A stretch of DNA of 64,000 nucleotides from Nocardioides albertanoniae (lineage in GTDB: Bacteria; Actinomycetota; Actinomycetes; Propionibacteriales; Nocardioidaceae): the NCBI RefSeq assembly GCF_006716315.1, contig NZ_VFOV01000001.1:4906508-4970507 (forward strand), read 5' to 3'. Positions 56,231 through 64,000 of the stretch are shown in pieces; position 1 is the stretch's first letter, and each line of letters opens with the position of its first letter. Made by a program: the position numbers and the translations under genes. Below the pieces are notes generated by a model. The model saw nothing but the letters and a program-made list of their open reading frames with translations. It was not told where the DNA came from and searched no databases.

Positions 56231-57418
56231 ATGACCGTGTCCACCACGGACTCCACCACGGACGCAGACACCGTGAGCGACCTGCGCGAGCGGACGATCC
56301 TGCGCACCGACTGGGTGCCCTGCAAGGCCGCCTTCATCGACTGCCGGACGCCCGGCTCGGACCGCAAGGACAACTACTCCTTCATCGGTCCGGGTGTCTC
56401 CCAGAACCCCGACCAGGTCGTCAACCTCACCGAGCCGCACGGGTTCAACCTGGGTGCGGCCGGGATGCCGAACGGCACGACCAACAGCCTGCACCTGCAC
56501 TTCACCGCTGAGGTGTTCATCAACTTCGACGGTGACTACCGGCTGCGGTGGGGCGCCGACGGCGACCAGGGTGAGTACGTCACCACCGACGGTGATGTCA
56601 TCTCCGTCCCGAGCTGGGTGTTCCGGGGCTTCACCAACGAGGGCGCCGACGAAGGCGTGCTCCTGACCGTCCTCGGCCACGACGACACCGGCGGCATCAT
56701 CTGGGGTCCGCGGGTCCTCGAGGACGCCGCCGGCCACGGGCTCTACCTCACCGCCGAGAACCAGCTCATCGACACGGTGGCCGGTGACGCCGCACCCGAC
56801 GGGGTGCCGCTGATCAAGCCGATGCCGCAGGCGGAGATCGACCAGCTCGACGCGTTCACGCCCGAGCAGTTCCGGCAGCGCGTCGTGACGCCCGGCGACC
56901 GCACCTGGGTCAGCGAGCCGTTCCTGTGCTCGGTGCTCCCCGGCGCCGGCGTCGAGCTCAGCCCCGTGATCGGCTACGGCATGGTCGAGGACCGCCGAGC
57001 CGTGCCGCACCTGCACGAGCCGCACACCTTCAACCTCGCCTGGCTGCGCGGCCGGGAGGGCGAGGCGATGCTCCGGCACCGTCACGACCACACCCAGGTG
57101 GTCACGGCCAAGGCCGGCACCTGGGAAGTCACCCTCGACACCGGCGACGGCGAGGAGACCGTACGCCTCGGCAAGCTCGACTCGCTCTCCGTGCCCGCCG
57201 GCGCGTGGCGTACGTTCCACGTCGCCGACGCCACGACGGACAACCCGGCCGAGCCCGGCACCGCCGAGCTGCTGGTCGTCAACGGCGGCGACGGCCGCGT
57301 ACGTCTGGAGTGGGCCGACGAGGTCGTGGCGGACGCCCGCGAGGCCGGCCGGGTCATCGACCCGAACGGCTATGTCGCCCCGGCCGCGGTGCTCGCCGCG
57401 GCCACGCTCGACGACTGA
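56231..57418 (+). CDS. bicupin protein of unknown reaction
   Basis: This 395-residue protein is built of two cupin-like barrels. The first has NGTTNSLHLHFTAEVFINFDGDYRLRW followed by DVISVPSWVFRGF, an HxH-x-E-type metal motif and the C-terminal cupin strand. The second has LRHRHDHTQVVTAKAGTWEV and DSLSVPAGAWRTFH. The overall pattern recalls homogentisate-dioxygenase-like or isomerase bicupins, and metal (Fe, Mn or Zn) binding is likely. There is no signal peptide. It is encoded 42 bases after the double NTF2-like gene and followed by a hairpin. Oxidative ring or C-C cleavage, or epimerisation, are possible reactions; none can be chosen from sequence alone. Confidence 0.7.
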   Translation: MTVSTTDSTTDADTVSDLRERTILRTDWVPCKAAFIDCRTPGSDRKDNYSFIGPGVSQNPDQVVNLTEPHGFNLGAAGMPNGTTNSLHLHFTAEVFINFDGDYRLRWGADGDQGEYVTTDGDVISVPSWVFRGFTNEGADEGVLLTVLGHDDTGGIIWGPRVLEDAAGHGLYLTAENQLIDTVAGDAAPDGVPLIKPMPQAEIDQLDAFTPEQFRQRVVTPGDRTWVSEPFLCSVLPGAGVELSPVIGYGMVEDRRAVPHLHEPHTFNLAWLRGREGEAMLRHRHDHTQVVTAKAGTWEVTLDTGDGEETVRLGKLDSLSVPAGAWRTFHVADATTDNPAEPGTAELLVVNGGDGRVRLEWADEVVADAREAGRVIDPNGYVAPAAVLAAATLDD

Positions 57419-57429
57419 GAGAACGACGT

Positions 57430-57456
57430 CCGCTCCCTCCCCTCATAGGGGAGCGG
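57430..57456. terminator. hairpin between bicupin and nitrilase genes
   Basis: The arms CCGCTCCC (57430-57437) and GGGAGCGG (57449-57456), with an alternative inner stem TCCCC/GGGGA, lie in the 38-base gap of two convergent genes. Confidence 0.55.
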
Positions 57457-58251
57457 TCAGAGGTAGAGCTCCGGCCTCCGGTCGGCCAGATGGTCGTCGG
57501 CGAGGACCTCGTCGAGGTCCACGTCGGCGACCAACAGCTCTTCCTCGGTGCCGGCCGCGGCCAGCACCTGGCCGGTGCGGGAGCAGATGACGCTGCGCCC
57601 GCCGTAGGTGTGCAGGGCGTCGCTGCCGCACTGGTTGGCGTAGACGACCGCGATGCGGCTCTCGAGCGCCCGCGCCGGCACCAGCACCTCCGGCACGTGC
57701 TCGCTGCCGACCGGGTTGGCGGTCGGCACGAGCAGCAGCCGTGACCCGGCGACCGCAAGGCGGCGTACGGGCTCGGGGAACTCGACGTCGTAGCAGATCA
57801 GCATCCCCACCGGGTCTCCGTCGAGCTCGACCGGCTCCGGGGCCACGTCGATGGCGTCGAACTGGGCGGCGTCGGTGCCACCCCAGAGATGGGTTTTGCG
57901 GTGGACCCCGCACAGCGTGCCGTCCGGCGCGACCAGCGCCGCCGAGTTGTAGACCTTCTCCCCGGCGAGCTCGGGAAACCCGTAGGCGATCGCGATCCGG
58001 TGCCGTTGCGCGATCCGAGCCACCTCTGCGTACGTCGCCCCGTCGGCCGGCTCGGCCAGGCGGTGCACCTGCTCGGGACCGATCGCATACCCGGTGGTGA
58101 CCATCTCGGGCGCCACCAGCACCGCGGCGCCGGCCTCGGCGGCGCGCCCGCAGACGTCGTCGAGGCGGGCGAGGTTGCGCTCGACGTCGAGCTGGTCGGG
58201 GGCGCACTGCCAGGCGGCGATCCGGAGGGGGTCCGGCGACGTGGTGCTCAT
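57457..58251 (-). CDS. carbon-nitrogen hydrolase (nitrilase superfamily amidase)
   Basis: This 264-residue enzyme of the nitrilase fold hydrolyses amide or carbamoyl bonds. The catalytic triad is intact: Glu49 in VLVAPEMVTTGY, Lys119 in HRKTHLWG, Cys153 in LICYDVEFPE. The FPEPVRRLAVAGSRLLLVPTANP segment is usual for aliphatic-amidase/omega-amidase-like members. Substrates in this superfamily vary widely, so no precise assignment is offered. It faces the bicupin gene and shares its terminator but has its own promoter and no LacI-type site, so it may not belong to the regulon. The start is ATG 58251. Confidence 0.88.
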   Translation of the reverse strand: MSTTSPDPLRIAAWQCAPDQLDVERNLARLDDVCGRAAEAGAAVLVAPEMVTTGYAIGPEQVHRLAEPADGATYAEVARIAQRHRIAIAYGFPELAGEKVYNSAALVAPDGTLCGVHRKTHLWGGTDAAQFDAIDVAPEPVELDGDPVGMLICYDVEFPEPVRRLAVAGSRLLLVPTANPVGSEHVPEVLVPARALESRIAVVYANQCGSDALHTYGGRSVICSRTGQVLAAAGTEEELLVADVDLDEVLADDHLADRRPELYL

Positions 58252-58408
58252 GGGGCCATCCTTCCATCACCGCGTCACGAGCGGGCGACGGACTGAGCGC
58301 CGACATCGATCGGGTCGCCATCGGGTCGACGTCGGGAAATCGCCTCCCGACCGGCACCGTCAGGTCTAGCCTGCAAGGTGATCCTCACCCCACGGCCCAG
58401 GAGCAGCG

Positions 58409-59734
58409 ATGAGCACTGACGTCCCCAGATTCGACCGACGGCGCCTGCTCGGAGCCGCCGCGGCAGGCGCGGCAGCGGCTCCGCTCCTCGCGGGTCCGGC
58501 AGACGCGACCGCGGCGCGCACGGCTGCGGCACCCGCTCCGCTCGGCCGTGGGCGAGCGGTCACCACCGGCGCCGACCGGGCCGCCGACGACGGCTGGTCG
58601 ACACTGGCCGGCGTGCGGGTCGGCGTCATCACCAACCCCACCGGCGTGCTCCGCAACCTGCGCAACATCGTCGACGAGATGCACGAGTCGGGCGAGGTGG
58701 AGATCGCCGGAGTCTTCGGCCCCGAGCACGGCTTCCGTGGCACCGCGCAGGCGGGCGGATCGGAGGGCACCTTCATCGACGAGCGCACCGGCCTGACCGT
58801 CTACGACGCCTACGGCGCCGACGTCGCGAAGATGACCGAGATGTTCACGACGGCCGACGTGGAGACGGTCGTCTTCGACATCCAAGACGTCGGCTCGCGG
58901 TTCTACACCTACATCTGGACCATGTGGACAGCGATGCAGGCGGCGGTGGCGACCGACAAGCGCTTCGTGGTCCTCGACCGCCCCAACCCCGTGGGCGGCA
59001 CCGCGCGCGGGCCGATGATGACCGCGGCGTACACCTCGGGCGTCGGCGCCCGCGAGATCGTGCAGCAGCACGGGATGTCGGTCGGCGAGCTGGCCCGCTT
59101 CTTCGACGGGGAGTTCCTCGAGGAGCACGCCGGCGGGCGGCTGACCCACCTCGACGTCGTCGAGGTCTCCGGCTGGCGGCGAAAGACGTTGTACGCCGAC
59201 ACCGGGCTCGACTTCGTCATGCCGAGCCCCAACATGCCCACCTCCGACACCGCCCTGGCCTACCCCGGCACCTGCATGTTCGAGGGCACCAACCTCTCCG
59301 AGGGCCGCGGCACCACCAAGCCGTTCGAGCTGATCGGGGCGCCGTTCGTCGACCATCGTTGGGCGGCGAGGCTGGAGGAGGCCGACCTTCCGGGCGTGAC
59401 CTTCCGCGAGGCGTACTTCAACCCGTCGGTCAACAAGTTCGCCGGCGAGGTCTGCGGCGGCGTACAGGTGACGATCCAGGACCGTGACCGCTTCGACCCG
59501 GTCCGCACCGGCGTCGAGATGCTGGTCGCCGCGAAGGCTCTCTACCCGGAGTTCGCCTGGCGGCAGGACTCCTGGGACACCGCCCGCCCCTTCTGGATCG
59601 ACAAGCTCACCGGCTCCACCAGGATGCGTACGCAGATCGACGACGGCGCCTCCGGCGACGACGTCGAGGCCGCCTGGCGCGACGAGCTGGCCACCTTCGA
59701 CGCCACCCGCCGGAAATACCTCATCTACCGCTGA
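58409..59734 (+). CDS. exo-beta-N-acetylmuramidase NamZ-like (DUF1343, GH171)
   Basis: This 441-residue exported protein of the DUF1343 family includes NamZ, which removes terminal N-acetylmuramic acid from peptidoglycan fragments. A twin-arginine signal is present (DRRRLLGAAAAGAAAAPLLAG), so it is folded before export. Family landmarks are VGVITNPTGVLRN, GVFGPEHGFRG, VFDIQDVGSRFYTYIW, FVVLDRPNPVGG, MPSPNMPTSDTALAYPGTCMFEGTNLSEGRGTT and AGEVCGGVQV. The RBS CAGGAG (58398-58403) lies five bases before the ATG. The neighbouring ROK regulator could respond to the released amino sugar. Activity is inferred from family only. Confidence 0.87.
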   Translation: MSTDVPRFDRRRLLGAAAAGAAAAPLLAGPADATAARTAAAPAPLGRGRAVTTGADRAADDGWSTLAGVRVGVITNPTGVLRNLRNIVDEMHESGEVEIAGVFGPEHGFRGTAQAGGSEGTFIDERTGLTVYDAYGADVAKMTEMFTTADVETVVFDIQDVGSRFYTYIWTMWTAMQAAVATDKRFVVLDRPNPVGGTARGPMMTAAYTSGVGAREIVQQHGMSVGELARFFDGEFLEEHAGGRLTHLDVVEVSGWRRKTLYADTGLDFVMPSPNMPTSDTALAYPGTCMFEGTNLSEGRGTTKPFELIGAPFVDHRWAARLEEADLPGVTFREAYFNPSVNKFAGEVCGGVQVTIQDRDRFDPVRTGVEMLVAAKALYPEFAWRQDSWDTARPFWIDKLTGSTRMRTQIDDGASGDDVEAAWRDELATFDATRRKYLIYR

Positions 59735-59740
59735 CCGCGT

Positions 59741-59832
59741 CGAGTCGGCGCACCCTGACGAGATTCATCGCCGAGTCGGCTCGTTCTAACGAGCCGACTC
59801 GACGCGAATTTCGGTCAGGACGAGCCGACTCG
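59741..59832. repeat. 31-bp intergenic repeat cluster, family A, copy 2
   Basis: CGAGTCGGC lies at 59741 and 59772, and GCCGACTCG at 59793 and 59824, each pair 31 bases apart. The centre is a perfect hairpin at 59772-59801 (14-bp arms, 2-base loop) identical to that of copy 1. The cluster fills the gap between the convergent namZ-like and ROK genes and ends five bases before the ROK stop codon. Confidence 0.9.
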
Positions 59833-59836
59833 GCGT

Positions 59837-60997
59837 TTATCTGGCGGGGGCGAGCTGGGGGTCGAGGCGCTCGGCGGAGAGCAGGTGGTTGATGACGACG
59901 GCCGCACAGCCGACGACGCCGGTGGAGTCGGCGTGGGTGGACGGCACGAAGGTCAGGTCGCGGGTGGCGAGGGCGGTCGATCGCGCGTAGACGGTCTCGC
60001 GCACGCCGGCGGTGAAGAGGTCGAAGGCGGCGGCCATGTCGCCACCGACGACGACCACCTCCGGGTTGAGCAGGTTGATCGCGATCGCCAGCACCTCGCC
60101 GAGCTGGCGCCCGGACTCGCGCAGCAGCCCCCGGGCGATCGCGTCGCCGGCCAGGGCGGCGGCAACCAGATCCCGGATGTGACCTGCGGATACGCCGGAG
60201 TCGACCAGTCCCTGGGTGAGCGCCCAGCCGGCCGCAACCGTCTCCAGGCATCCGGTCGCACCGCACCGGCACGGGCGATCTCCGGCGGCTTCGACGCGGG
60301 TGTGGCCGATCTCGCCGGCCGCGCCGGCGTGGCCACGCAGCACCCGGCCGTCGGCGATGACGGCCAGGCCGAGACCGGTCGAGGCCTTCACCACGAGCGC
60401 GTCACGCGGGTGCAGTCCGTTGCCGAACAGCTCGGCAGTGGCCAGCGCGTCGGTGTCGTTGACGAGCACGAGCGGGCCGTCGGTGAGACGGTCGAAGTAG
60501 GGGTCGAGCGCCACGCCGTCCCACCCGCGCATGACCGGTGAGTCGACCGAGACCAGACGGGCCGGGTCGACGACACCGGGCAGGCTCATGCCGACGCCGA
60601 GCACCGGCGGCTCGATGCCTTCCAGGAGGGCCCCGAGCCGGTCGGTCACCTCCGGCATGAGCGCGTCGGCGGCGATGCCGACCTCGTGGTCACGGGTGTC
60701 TCCGGCGAGCTCACGGCCGTCGAGGTCGAAGACGGCGAGCTGGCTGCGCGAGCGTCCGATCGCCACCGCCAGCACCACCCCGGCGTCGGCGTTGAACGTC
60801 AGCGCGCCCGGCGGCCGGCCACCGGTGGAGGCGAGCTCCTCGCCGGTGAGGATCAGCCCGGCGTTCACCAGAGCCGAGACCCGTGAGACGACGGCCGTGC
60901 GCGACAGGCCCGTCTCCTTCTGGAGGTCGCTGCGGGTCGAGGCGCGTCCCGAGCGCACCAGAGCAAGGACATCGGCGGCAGTCGTCATCTCGGGCAT
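59837..60997 (-). CDS. ROK-family transcriptional regulator
   Basis: This 386-residue regulator joins an N-terminal winged helix ([45 protein letters not shown]) to a sugar-kinase-like ROK domain. The latter has [64 protein letters not shown], and the zinc motif with Cys residues in [13 protein letters not shown] regulators bind sugars or sugar phosphates and repress uptake and catabolic genes. It is divergent from edd-eda, with a 9-9-9 inverted repeat in the spacer, so the Entner-Doudoroff genes are its likely target, with the convergent namZ-like gene as a second candidate. The start MPEMTTAA (60997) is preferred over longer forms. Confidence 0.88.
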   Translation of the reverse strand: MPEMTTAADVLALVRSGRASTRSDLQKETGLSRTAVVSRVSALVNAGLILTGEELASTGGRPPGALTFNADAGVVLAVAIGRSRSQLAVFDLDGRELAGDTRDHEVGIAADALMPEVTDRLGALLEGIEPPVLGVGMSLPGVVDPARLVSVDSPVMRGWDGVALDPYFDRLTDGPLVLVNDTDALATAELFGNGLHPRDALVVKASTGLGLAVIADGRVLRGHAGAAGEIGHTRVEAAGDRPCRCGATGCLETVAAGWALTQGLVDSGVSAGHIRDLVAAALAGDAIARGLLRESGRQLGEVLAIAINLLNPEVVVVGGDMAAAFDLFTAGVRETVYARSTALATRDLTFVPSTHADSTGVVGCAAVVINHLLSAERLDPQLAPAR

Positions 60998-61013
60998 GGG
61001 GTGAAGCGTACGC

Positions 61014-61040
61014 CTCTTATGTTTTTGGAGTACATAAGAG
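61014..61040. promoter_or_regulatory. inverted repeat in the ROK/edd promoter region
   Basis: The 9-bp arms CTCTTATGT (61014-61022) and ACATAAGAG (61032-61040) with a 9-base spacer lie 16 bases upstream of the ROK start. The size fits a ROK operator. Confidence 0.6.
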
Positions 61041-61071
61041 TTACTTGTATCGATCCAAAGATCATGGGATT

Positions 61072-61087
61072 GTGTGCCAAAGCACAC
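61072..61087. promoter_or_regulatory. second small dyad upstream of edd
   Basis: GTGTGC-CAAA-GCACAC lies 16 bases before the edd start codon, flanked by repeated CCAAAG/CTTTGG. It may be a second operator or a hairpin in the edd leader. Confidence 0.4.
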
Positions 61088-61103
61088 TGCCTTTGGAGGG
61101 TTC

Positions 61104-62981
61104 GTGACCGTTTCCCCGATCGTCGCCGACGTCACCGCTCGACTCATCGAACGGTCCGCCGCCACGCGAGCCGACTATCTGGCCCGCGTCGCCGCCGCCC
61201 GCGCGACCGGGCCGGCCCGCGGGCGCCTCGCCTGCAGCAACCTGGCGCACGGCTTCGCAGCCGCGTCGGCACCGGCCAAGGCCGAGCTCAAGGTCGTCAC
61301 CCCCGCCGCGAAGCCCAACGTCGCGATCGTGACCTCCTACAACGACATGCTCTCCGCGCACGCGCCGTACGAGACCTACCCGCCGCTGCTGAAGGCGGCC
61401 GTGATGCGCGCCGGTGGGCTCGCGCAGGTCGCCGGCGGCGTACCCGCGATGTGCGACGGCATCACCCAGGGTCGCGACGGCATGCAGGTCTCCCTCTTCT
61501 CCCGCGACGTGATCGCGATGTCGGCCGGGATCGCCCTCTCCCACGACATGTTCGACGCGGCCCTGATGCTCGGGGTCTGCGACAAGATCGTGCCGGGCCT
61601 GCTGATCGGCGCCCTCTCCTTCGGCCACCTGCCGACCGTCTTCGTGCCGGCCGGCCCGATGTCGTCGGGCCTGCCCAACAAGGACAAGGCCCGCGTACGC
61701 CAGAGGTACGCGGCGGGCGAGGCCTCCCGCGAGGAGCTGCTCGAGGCCGAGGCCGCCAGCTACCACTCGCGCGGCACCTGCACCTTCTACGGCACCGCCA
61801 ACTCCAACCAGCTGCTGATGGAGGTGCTCGGCCTGCACCTGCCGGGCTCCTCGTTCGCCTCGCCCGACACGCTTCTGCGCGGCGCGCTCACCAAGGCCGC
61901 CGCCGCCCGGGCGACCGAGCTCGCGCTCGAGGGCGCTCCTGGCGTGGGCGAGATGATCGACGAGAAGTCGATCATCAACGCCTGTGTCGCCCTGCTCGCC
62001 TCCGGTGGCTCGACCAACCACACCATGCATCTGGTCGCCATCGCCCGAGCGGCCGGGATCCAGCTGACCTGGTCCGACATCGCCGACCTCTCCCCGGTCG
62101 TGCCGCTGCTCTCCCGGATGTATCCCAACGGCTCCGCCGACGTGAACCACTTCCATGCCGCCGGCGGCGTCGGCTTCCTGATCCGTACGCTGCTGGCGGC
62201 CGGGCTCATGCACGAGGACGTCTCCACGATCCTGGGCCGCGGCCTGTCGGCCTACACCCAGGAGTCGCGGCTCAACCGCGACGGCGAGGTCGAGCTGGTC
62301 GAAGGTGCGCCGACCTCGGGCGACCCCGACGTGCTGCGACCGGCCGACGACCCGTTCGCTCCCGATGGTGGCCTGCGGGTGCTGCACGGCGATCTCGGCA
62401 CCGCCGTCATCAAGACCTCGGCGGTGGCGCCCGAGCATCGCGTGGTCTCCGCGCCGGCGATGGTCTTCGACGACCAGGCCGACTTCCTCACCGCCTTCTC
62501 GGAGCATCGCCTCGACGGGCGCGACTTCGTCGCGGTGATCCGCTACCAGGGCCCCGCGGCCAACGGGATGCCCGAGCTGCACAAGCTCACCCCGGCCCTC
62601 GGGGTGCTGCAGGACCGTGGCCAGCACGTCGCCATCGTCACCGACGGCCGCATGTCCGGTGCCTCAGGCAAGGTGCCGGCCGCCATCCACGTCACCCCCG
62701 AGGCCGCTCTCGGCGGGCCGCTCGCCCGGGTGCAGGACGGTGACATCATCACCGTCGACGCCGTCGCCGGCACCCTGTCGACCGGGGTCGACGCCGGCGA
62801 GTTCGCGCACCGTCCGACCACCGGCCGGGCGCCGCTGGACTCCGAGTGGCGCGGCACCGGTCGTGAGCTGTTCAGTGCTTTCCGGGCCACCGTAGGCTCT
62901 GCCGACACCGGCGCATCCGTCTTCCCCATCGCTCCGCTTCAGCAGAGCCCCACGCCTCAGGAGACCCCCGTCCATGTCTGA
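61104..62981 (+). CDS. edd: phosphogluconate dehydratase
   Basis: This 625-residue 4Fe-4S dehydratase of the IlvD/Edd family converts 6-phosphogluconate to 2-keto-3-deoxy-6-phosphogluconate, the first step specific to the Entner-Doudoroff route. Signatures are [58 protein letters not shown], the cysteine in [16 protein letters not shown], and [22 protein letters not shown]. The neighbouring eda gene separates it from IlvD. I chose GTG 61104, with GGAGGG just upstream; an in-frame GTG at 61074 would add ten residues. The stop overlaps the eda start by eight bases, so the two are coupled. Confidence 0.94.
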   Translation: MTVSPIVADVTARLIERSAATRADYLARVAAARATGPARGRLACSNLAHGFAAASAPAKAELKVVTPAAKPNVAIVTSYNDMLSAHAPYETYPPLLKAAVMRAGGLAQVAGGVPAMCDGITQGRDGMQVSLFSRDVIAMSAGIALSHDMFDAALMLGVCDKIVPGLLIGALSFGHLPTVFVPAGPMSSGLPNKDKARVRQRYAAGEASREELLEAEAASYHSRGTCTFYGTANSNQLLMEVLGLHLPGSSFASPDTLLRGALTKAAAARATELALEGAPGVGEMIDEKSIINACVALLASGGSTNHTMHLVAIARAAGIQLTWSDIADLSPVVPLLSRMYPNGSADVNHFHAAGGVGFLIRTLLAAGLMHEDVSTILGRGLSAYTQESRLNRDGEVELVEGAPTSGDPDVLRPADDPFAPDGGLRVLHGDLGTAVIKTSAVAPEHRVVSAPAMVFDDQADFLTAFSEHRLDGRDFVAVIRYQGPAANGMPELHKLTPALGVLQDRGQHVAIVTDGRMSGASGKVPAAIHVTPEAALGGPLARVQDGDIITVDAVAGTLSTGVDAGEFAHRPTTGRAPLDSEWRGTGRELFSAFRATVGSADTGASVFPIAPLQQSPTPQETPVHV

Positions 62982-63603
62982 CCTCACCTCCACCGACCTC
63001 TTCGACCTCTCCCCGGTGGTGCCGGTCGTCGTCGTGGACACCCTCGACCAGGCGGTGCCCGTGGCTCGAGCGCTCGCCGACGGTGGTGTGCCCGTGGTCG
63101 AGCTGACGCTGCGTACGTCGGTAGCGCTCGACGCCATCCGCGCCATCGCCGCCGAGGTGCCGGAGGTCGTGATCGGCGCCGGCACGGTGACCAGCCCGGC
63201 GCTGGCCAAGCAGGCGGCCGAGGCCGGCGCCCGGTTCCTGGTCTCGCCGGGCGCGACTCCGTCGCTGCTGGCCGCGATGCGTGAGACCGGGCTGCCGTTC
63301 CTGCCCGGCACCGCGACGGTGTCCGAGGCGCTCGCGGTGCTGGAGACGGGCCACACCGCGATGAAGTTCTTCCCGGCCGAGGCCTCCGGCGGCGCGAAGT
63401 TCCTCGGGTCGCTGCCGAGCGTGCTTCCCGATGCCCGGTTCTGCCCAACCGGCGGGATCACCCTCGCCAACGCTCCCAGCTACCTCGGGCTGGCCAACGT
63501 GGGGTGCGTCGGCGGCTCCTGGCTCACCCCGGCGGACGCGCTCGCCGCCGGCGACTGGGATCGAGTCACCGCGCTCGCCGCTGCGACTGCCGCCCTGCGC
63601 TGA
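62974..63603 (+). CDS. eda: 2-keto-3-deoxy-6-phosphogluconate aldolase
   Basis: This 209-residue class I aldolase splits KDPG to pyruvate and glyceraldehyde 3-phosphate, completing the Entner-Doudoroff pathway. The Schiff-base lysine is Lys131 in [14 protein letters not shown], and Glu43 in VVELTLRT is the general base. [26 protein letters not shown] and [16 protein letters not shown] complete the family pattern. ATG 62974 lies inside the edd end (8-base overlap). With edd it forms a two-gene operon divergent from a ROK regulator. The pathway is not universal in actinobacteria, so its presence hints at use of gluconate or similar sugar acids. Confidence 0.95.
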   Translation: MSDLTSTDLFDLSPVVPVVVVDTLDQAVPVARALADGGVPVVELTLRTSVALDAIRAIAAEVPEVVIGAGTVTSPALAKQAAEAGARFLVSPGATPSLLAAMRETGLPFLPGTATVSEALAVLETGHTAMKFFPAEASGGAKFLGSLPSVLPDARFCPTGGITLANAPSYLGLANVGCVGGSWLTPADALAAGDWDRVTALAAATAALR

Positions 63604-63677
63604 GCGCCTAGCCGCGGCGCTCCGACGCGGCGAGGCGTCCTCCCCGACCACACCTCCGAGGTCCTATCCTCGTCAGC

Positions 63678-64000
63678 GTGACAACGACCAGCCGCCTACG
63701 ACGCATGACCGGCCGCGACCCGCAGGAGGAGCATCGGGCGTCGACGCCCCTCGAGCTGCTCTTCGACCTGACCTTCGTCGTCGCGTTCGGCACGAGCGGC
63801 AACGAGCTCGCCCATCAGCTCGCGGCCGGGCACGTCACGGCGGGCATCATCGCGTTCTGCTTCGCGACCTTCGCGATCTGCTGGGCGTGGATCAACTACT
63901 CCTGGATGGCCTCGGCCTACGACACCGACGACTGGGCGTTCCGGCTGCTCACCATGGTGCAGATGGTCGGCGTGATCGTCATGGCCCTCGGTCTGCCGCA
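63678..64000 (+). CDS. LtrA-family membrane protein (cut by window edge)
   Basis: The first 107 codons of a low-temperature-requirement-A (LtrA) family protein are visible. The hallmark STPLELLFDLTFVVAFG near residue 28 is intact, followed by hydrophobic segments (VTAGIIAFCFATFAICWAWINYSWM, LLTMVQMVGVIVMALGLP). Full-length members have about 400 residues and ten or more helices and are of unclear function. GTG 63678 is the likely start, with ATG 63705 as an alternative. The gene continues beyond the right end of the window. Confidence 0.85.
   Translation, partial: MTTTSRLRRMTGRDPQEEHRASTPLELLFDLTFVVAFGTSGNELAHQLAAGHVTAGIIAFCFATFAICWAWINYSWMASAYDTDDWAFRLLTMVQMVGVIVMALGLP

Noticed and set aside
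1..64000. High frequency of the hexamer CGTACG/GCGTACG as a signal sequence
   Set aside because: It is eye-catching, but much of it comes from Arg/Thr/Tyr codon contexts in high-GC coding DNA; without counts against a background model no claim is justified.

Overview
The window reads as chromosomal DNA of a high-GC actinobacterium, most likely from the Nocardioides/Nocardioidaceae neighbourhood. This is inferred from very high GC, frequent GTG and TTG starts, a GapB-like long GAPDH, PknB-type membrane kinases, an EthA-like monooxygenase and MMPL/PadR pairs. No rRNA, tRNA, CRISPR array, prophage or complete insertion sequence is visible. Most of the window is densely packed housekeeping and catabolic genes. 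Both edges cut genes: an acyl-CoA dehydrogenase on the left and an LtrA-family membrane protein on the right.

Region 1-19 kb: acyl-CoA dehydrogenase end, VOC protein, proC, a secreted M19-like hydrolase, a DoxX-like protein, the large bifunctional proline catabolic gene putA with a divergent LysR regulator, a TetR/Baeyer-Villiger monooxygenase pair, a surface protein, an alpha-methylacyl-CoA racemase-type gene, two tandem receptor-like Ser/Thr kinases, and gapB. Region 19-31 kb: an unrecognised 258-residue protein, a 59-bp perfect palindrome, an amino-acid ABC transporter, a FadH-type reductase, a HIT protein, a GH1-like protein that has lost its catalytic residues, a pirin, a collagen-like secreted protein, gabD and a lipoprotein PBP. 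Region 31-44 kb: a GDSL hydrolase, an MMPL/PadR/permease-prefix group, a DEAD-box helicase, a decayed patch with two pseudogenes, MOSC, glmS, a 43-residue small protein with a strong RBS and its own terminator, and yceI.

Region 44.3-57.4 kb is the most distinctive part. It holds two histidinol-dehydrogenase-like (HpsN-type) dehydrogenases, a sugar-type ABC importer without its own ATPase, an alpha/beta hydrolase, a GH13 alpha-glucosidase, an HpcH/HpaI aldolase, an SDR, a LacI regulator, a double NTF2-like protein and a bicupin. Four CG-centred near-palindromes at the heads of its transcription units (one 14-mer occurs twice, in opposite orientation) suggest one LacI regulon. The cluster looks like an inducible pathway for a glycosylated or polyol-like compound that I cannot match to a known one.

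Region 57.4-64 kb: a nitrilase-family amidase, a Tat-exported NamZ-like exo-muramidase, a ROK regulator, and the Entner-Doudoroff pair edd-eda with inverted repeats at its promoter. Two unrelated intergenic repeat families (31-bp and 21-bp units) share one architecture: tandem copies that reverse orientation at a perfect central hairpin and sit at gene 3' ends.
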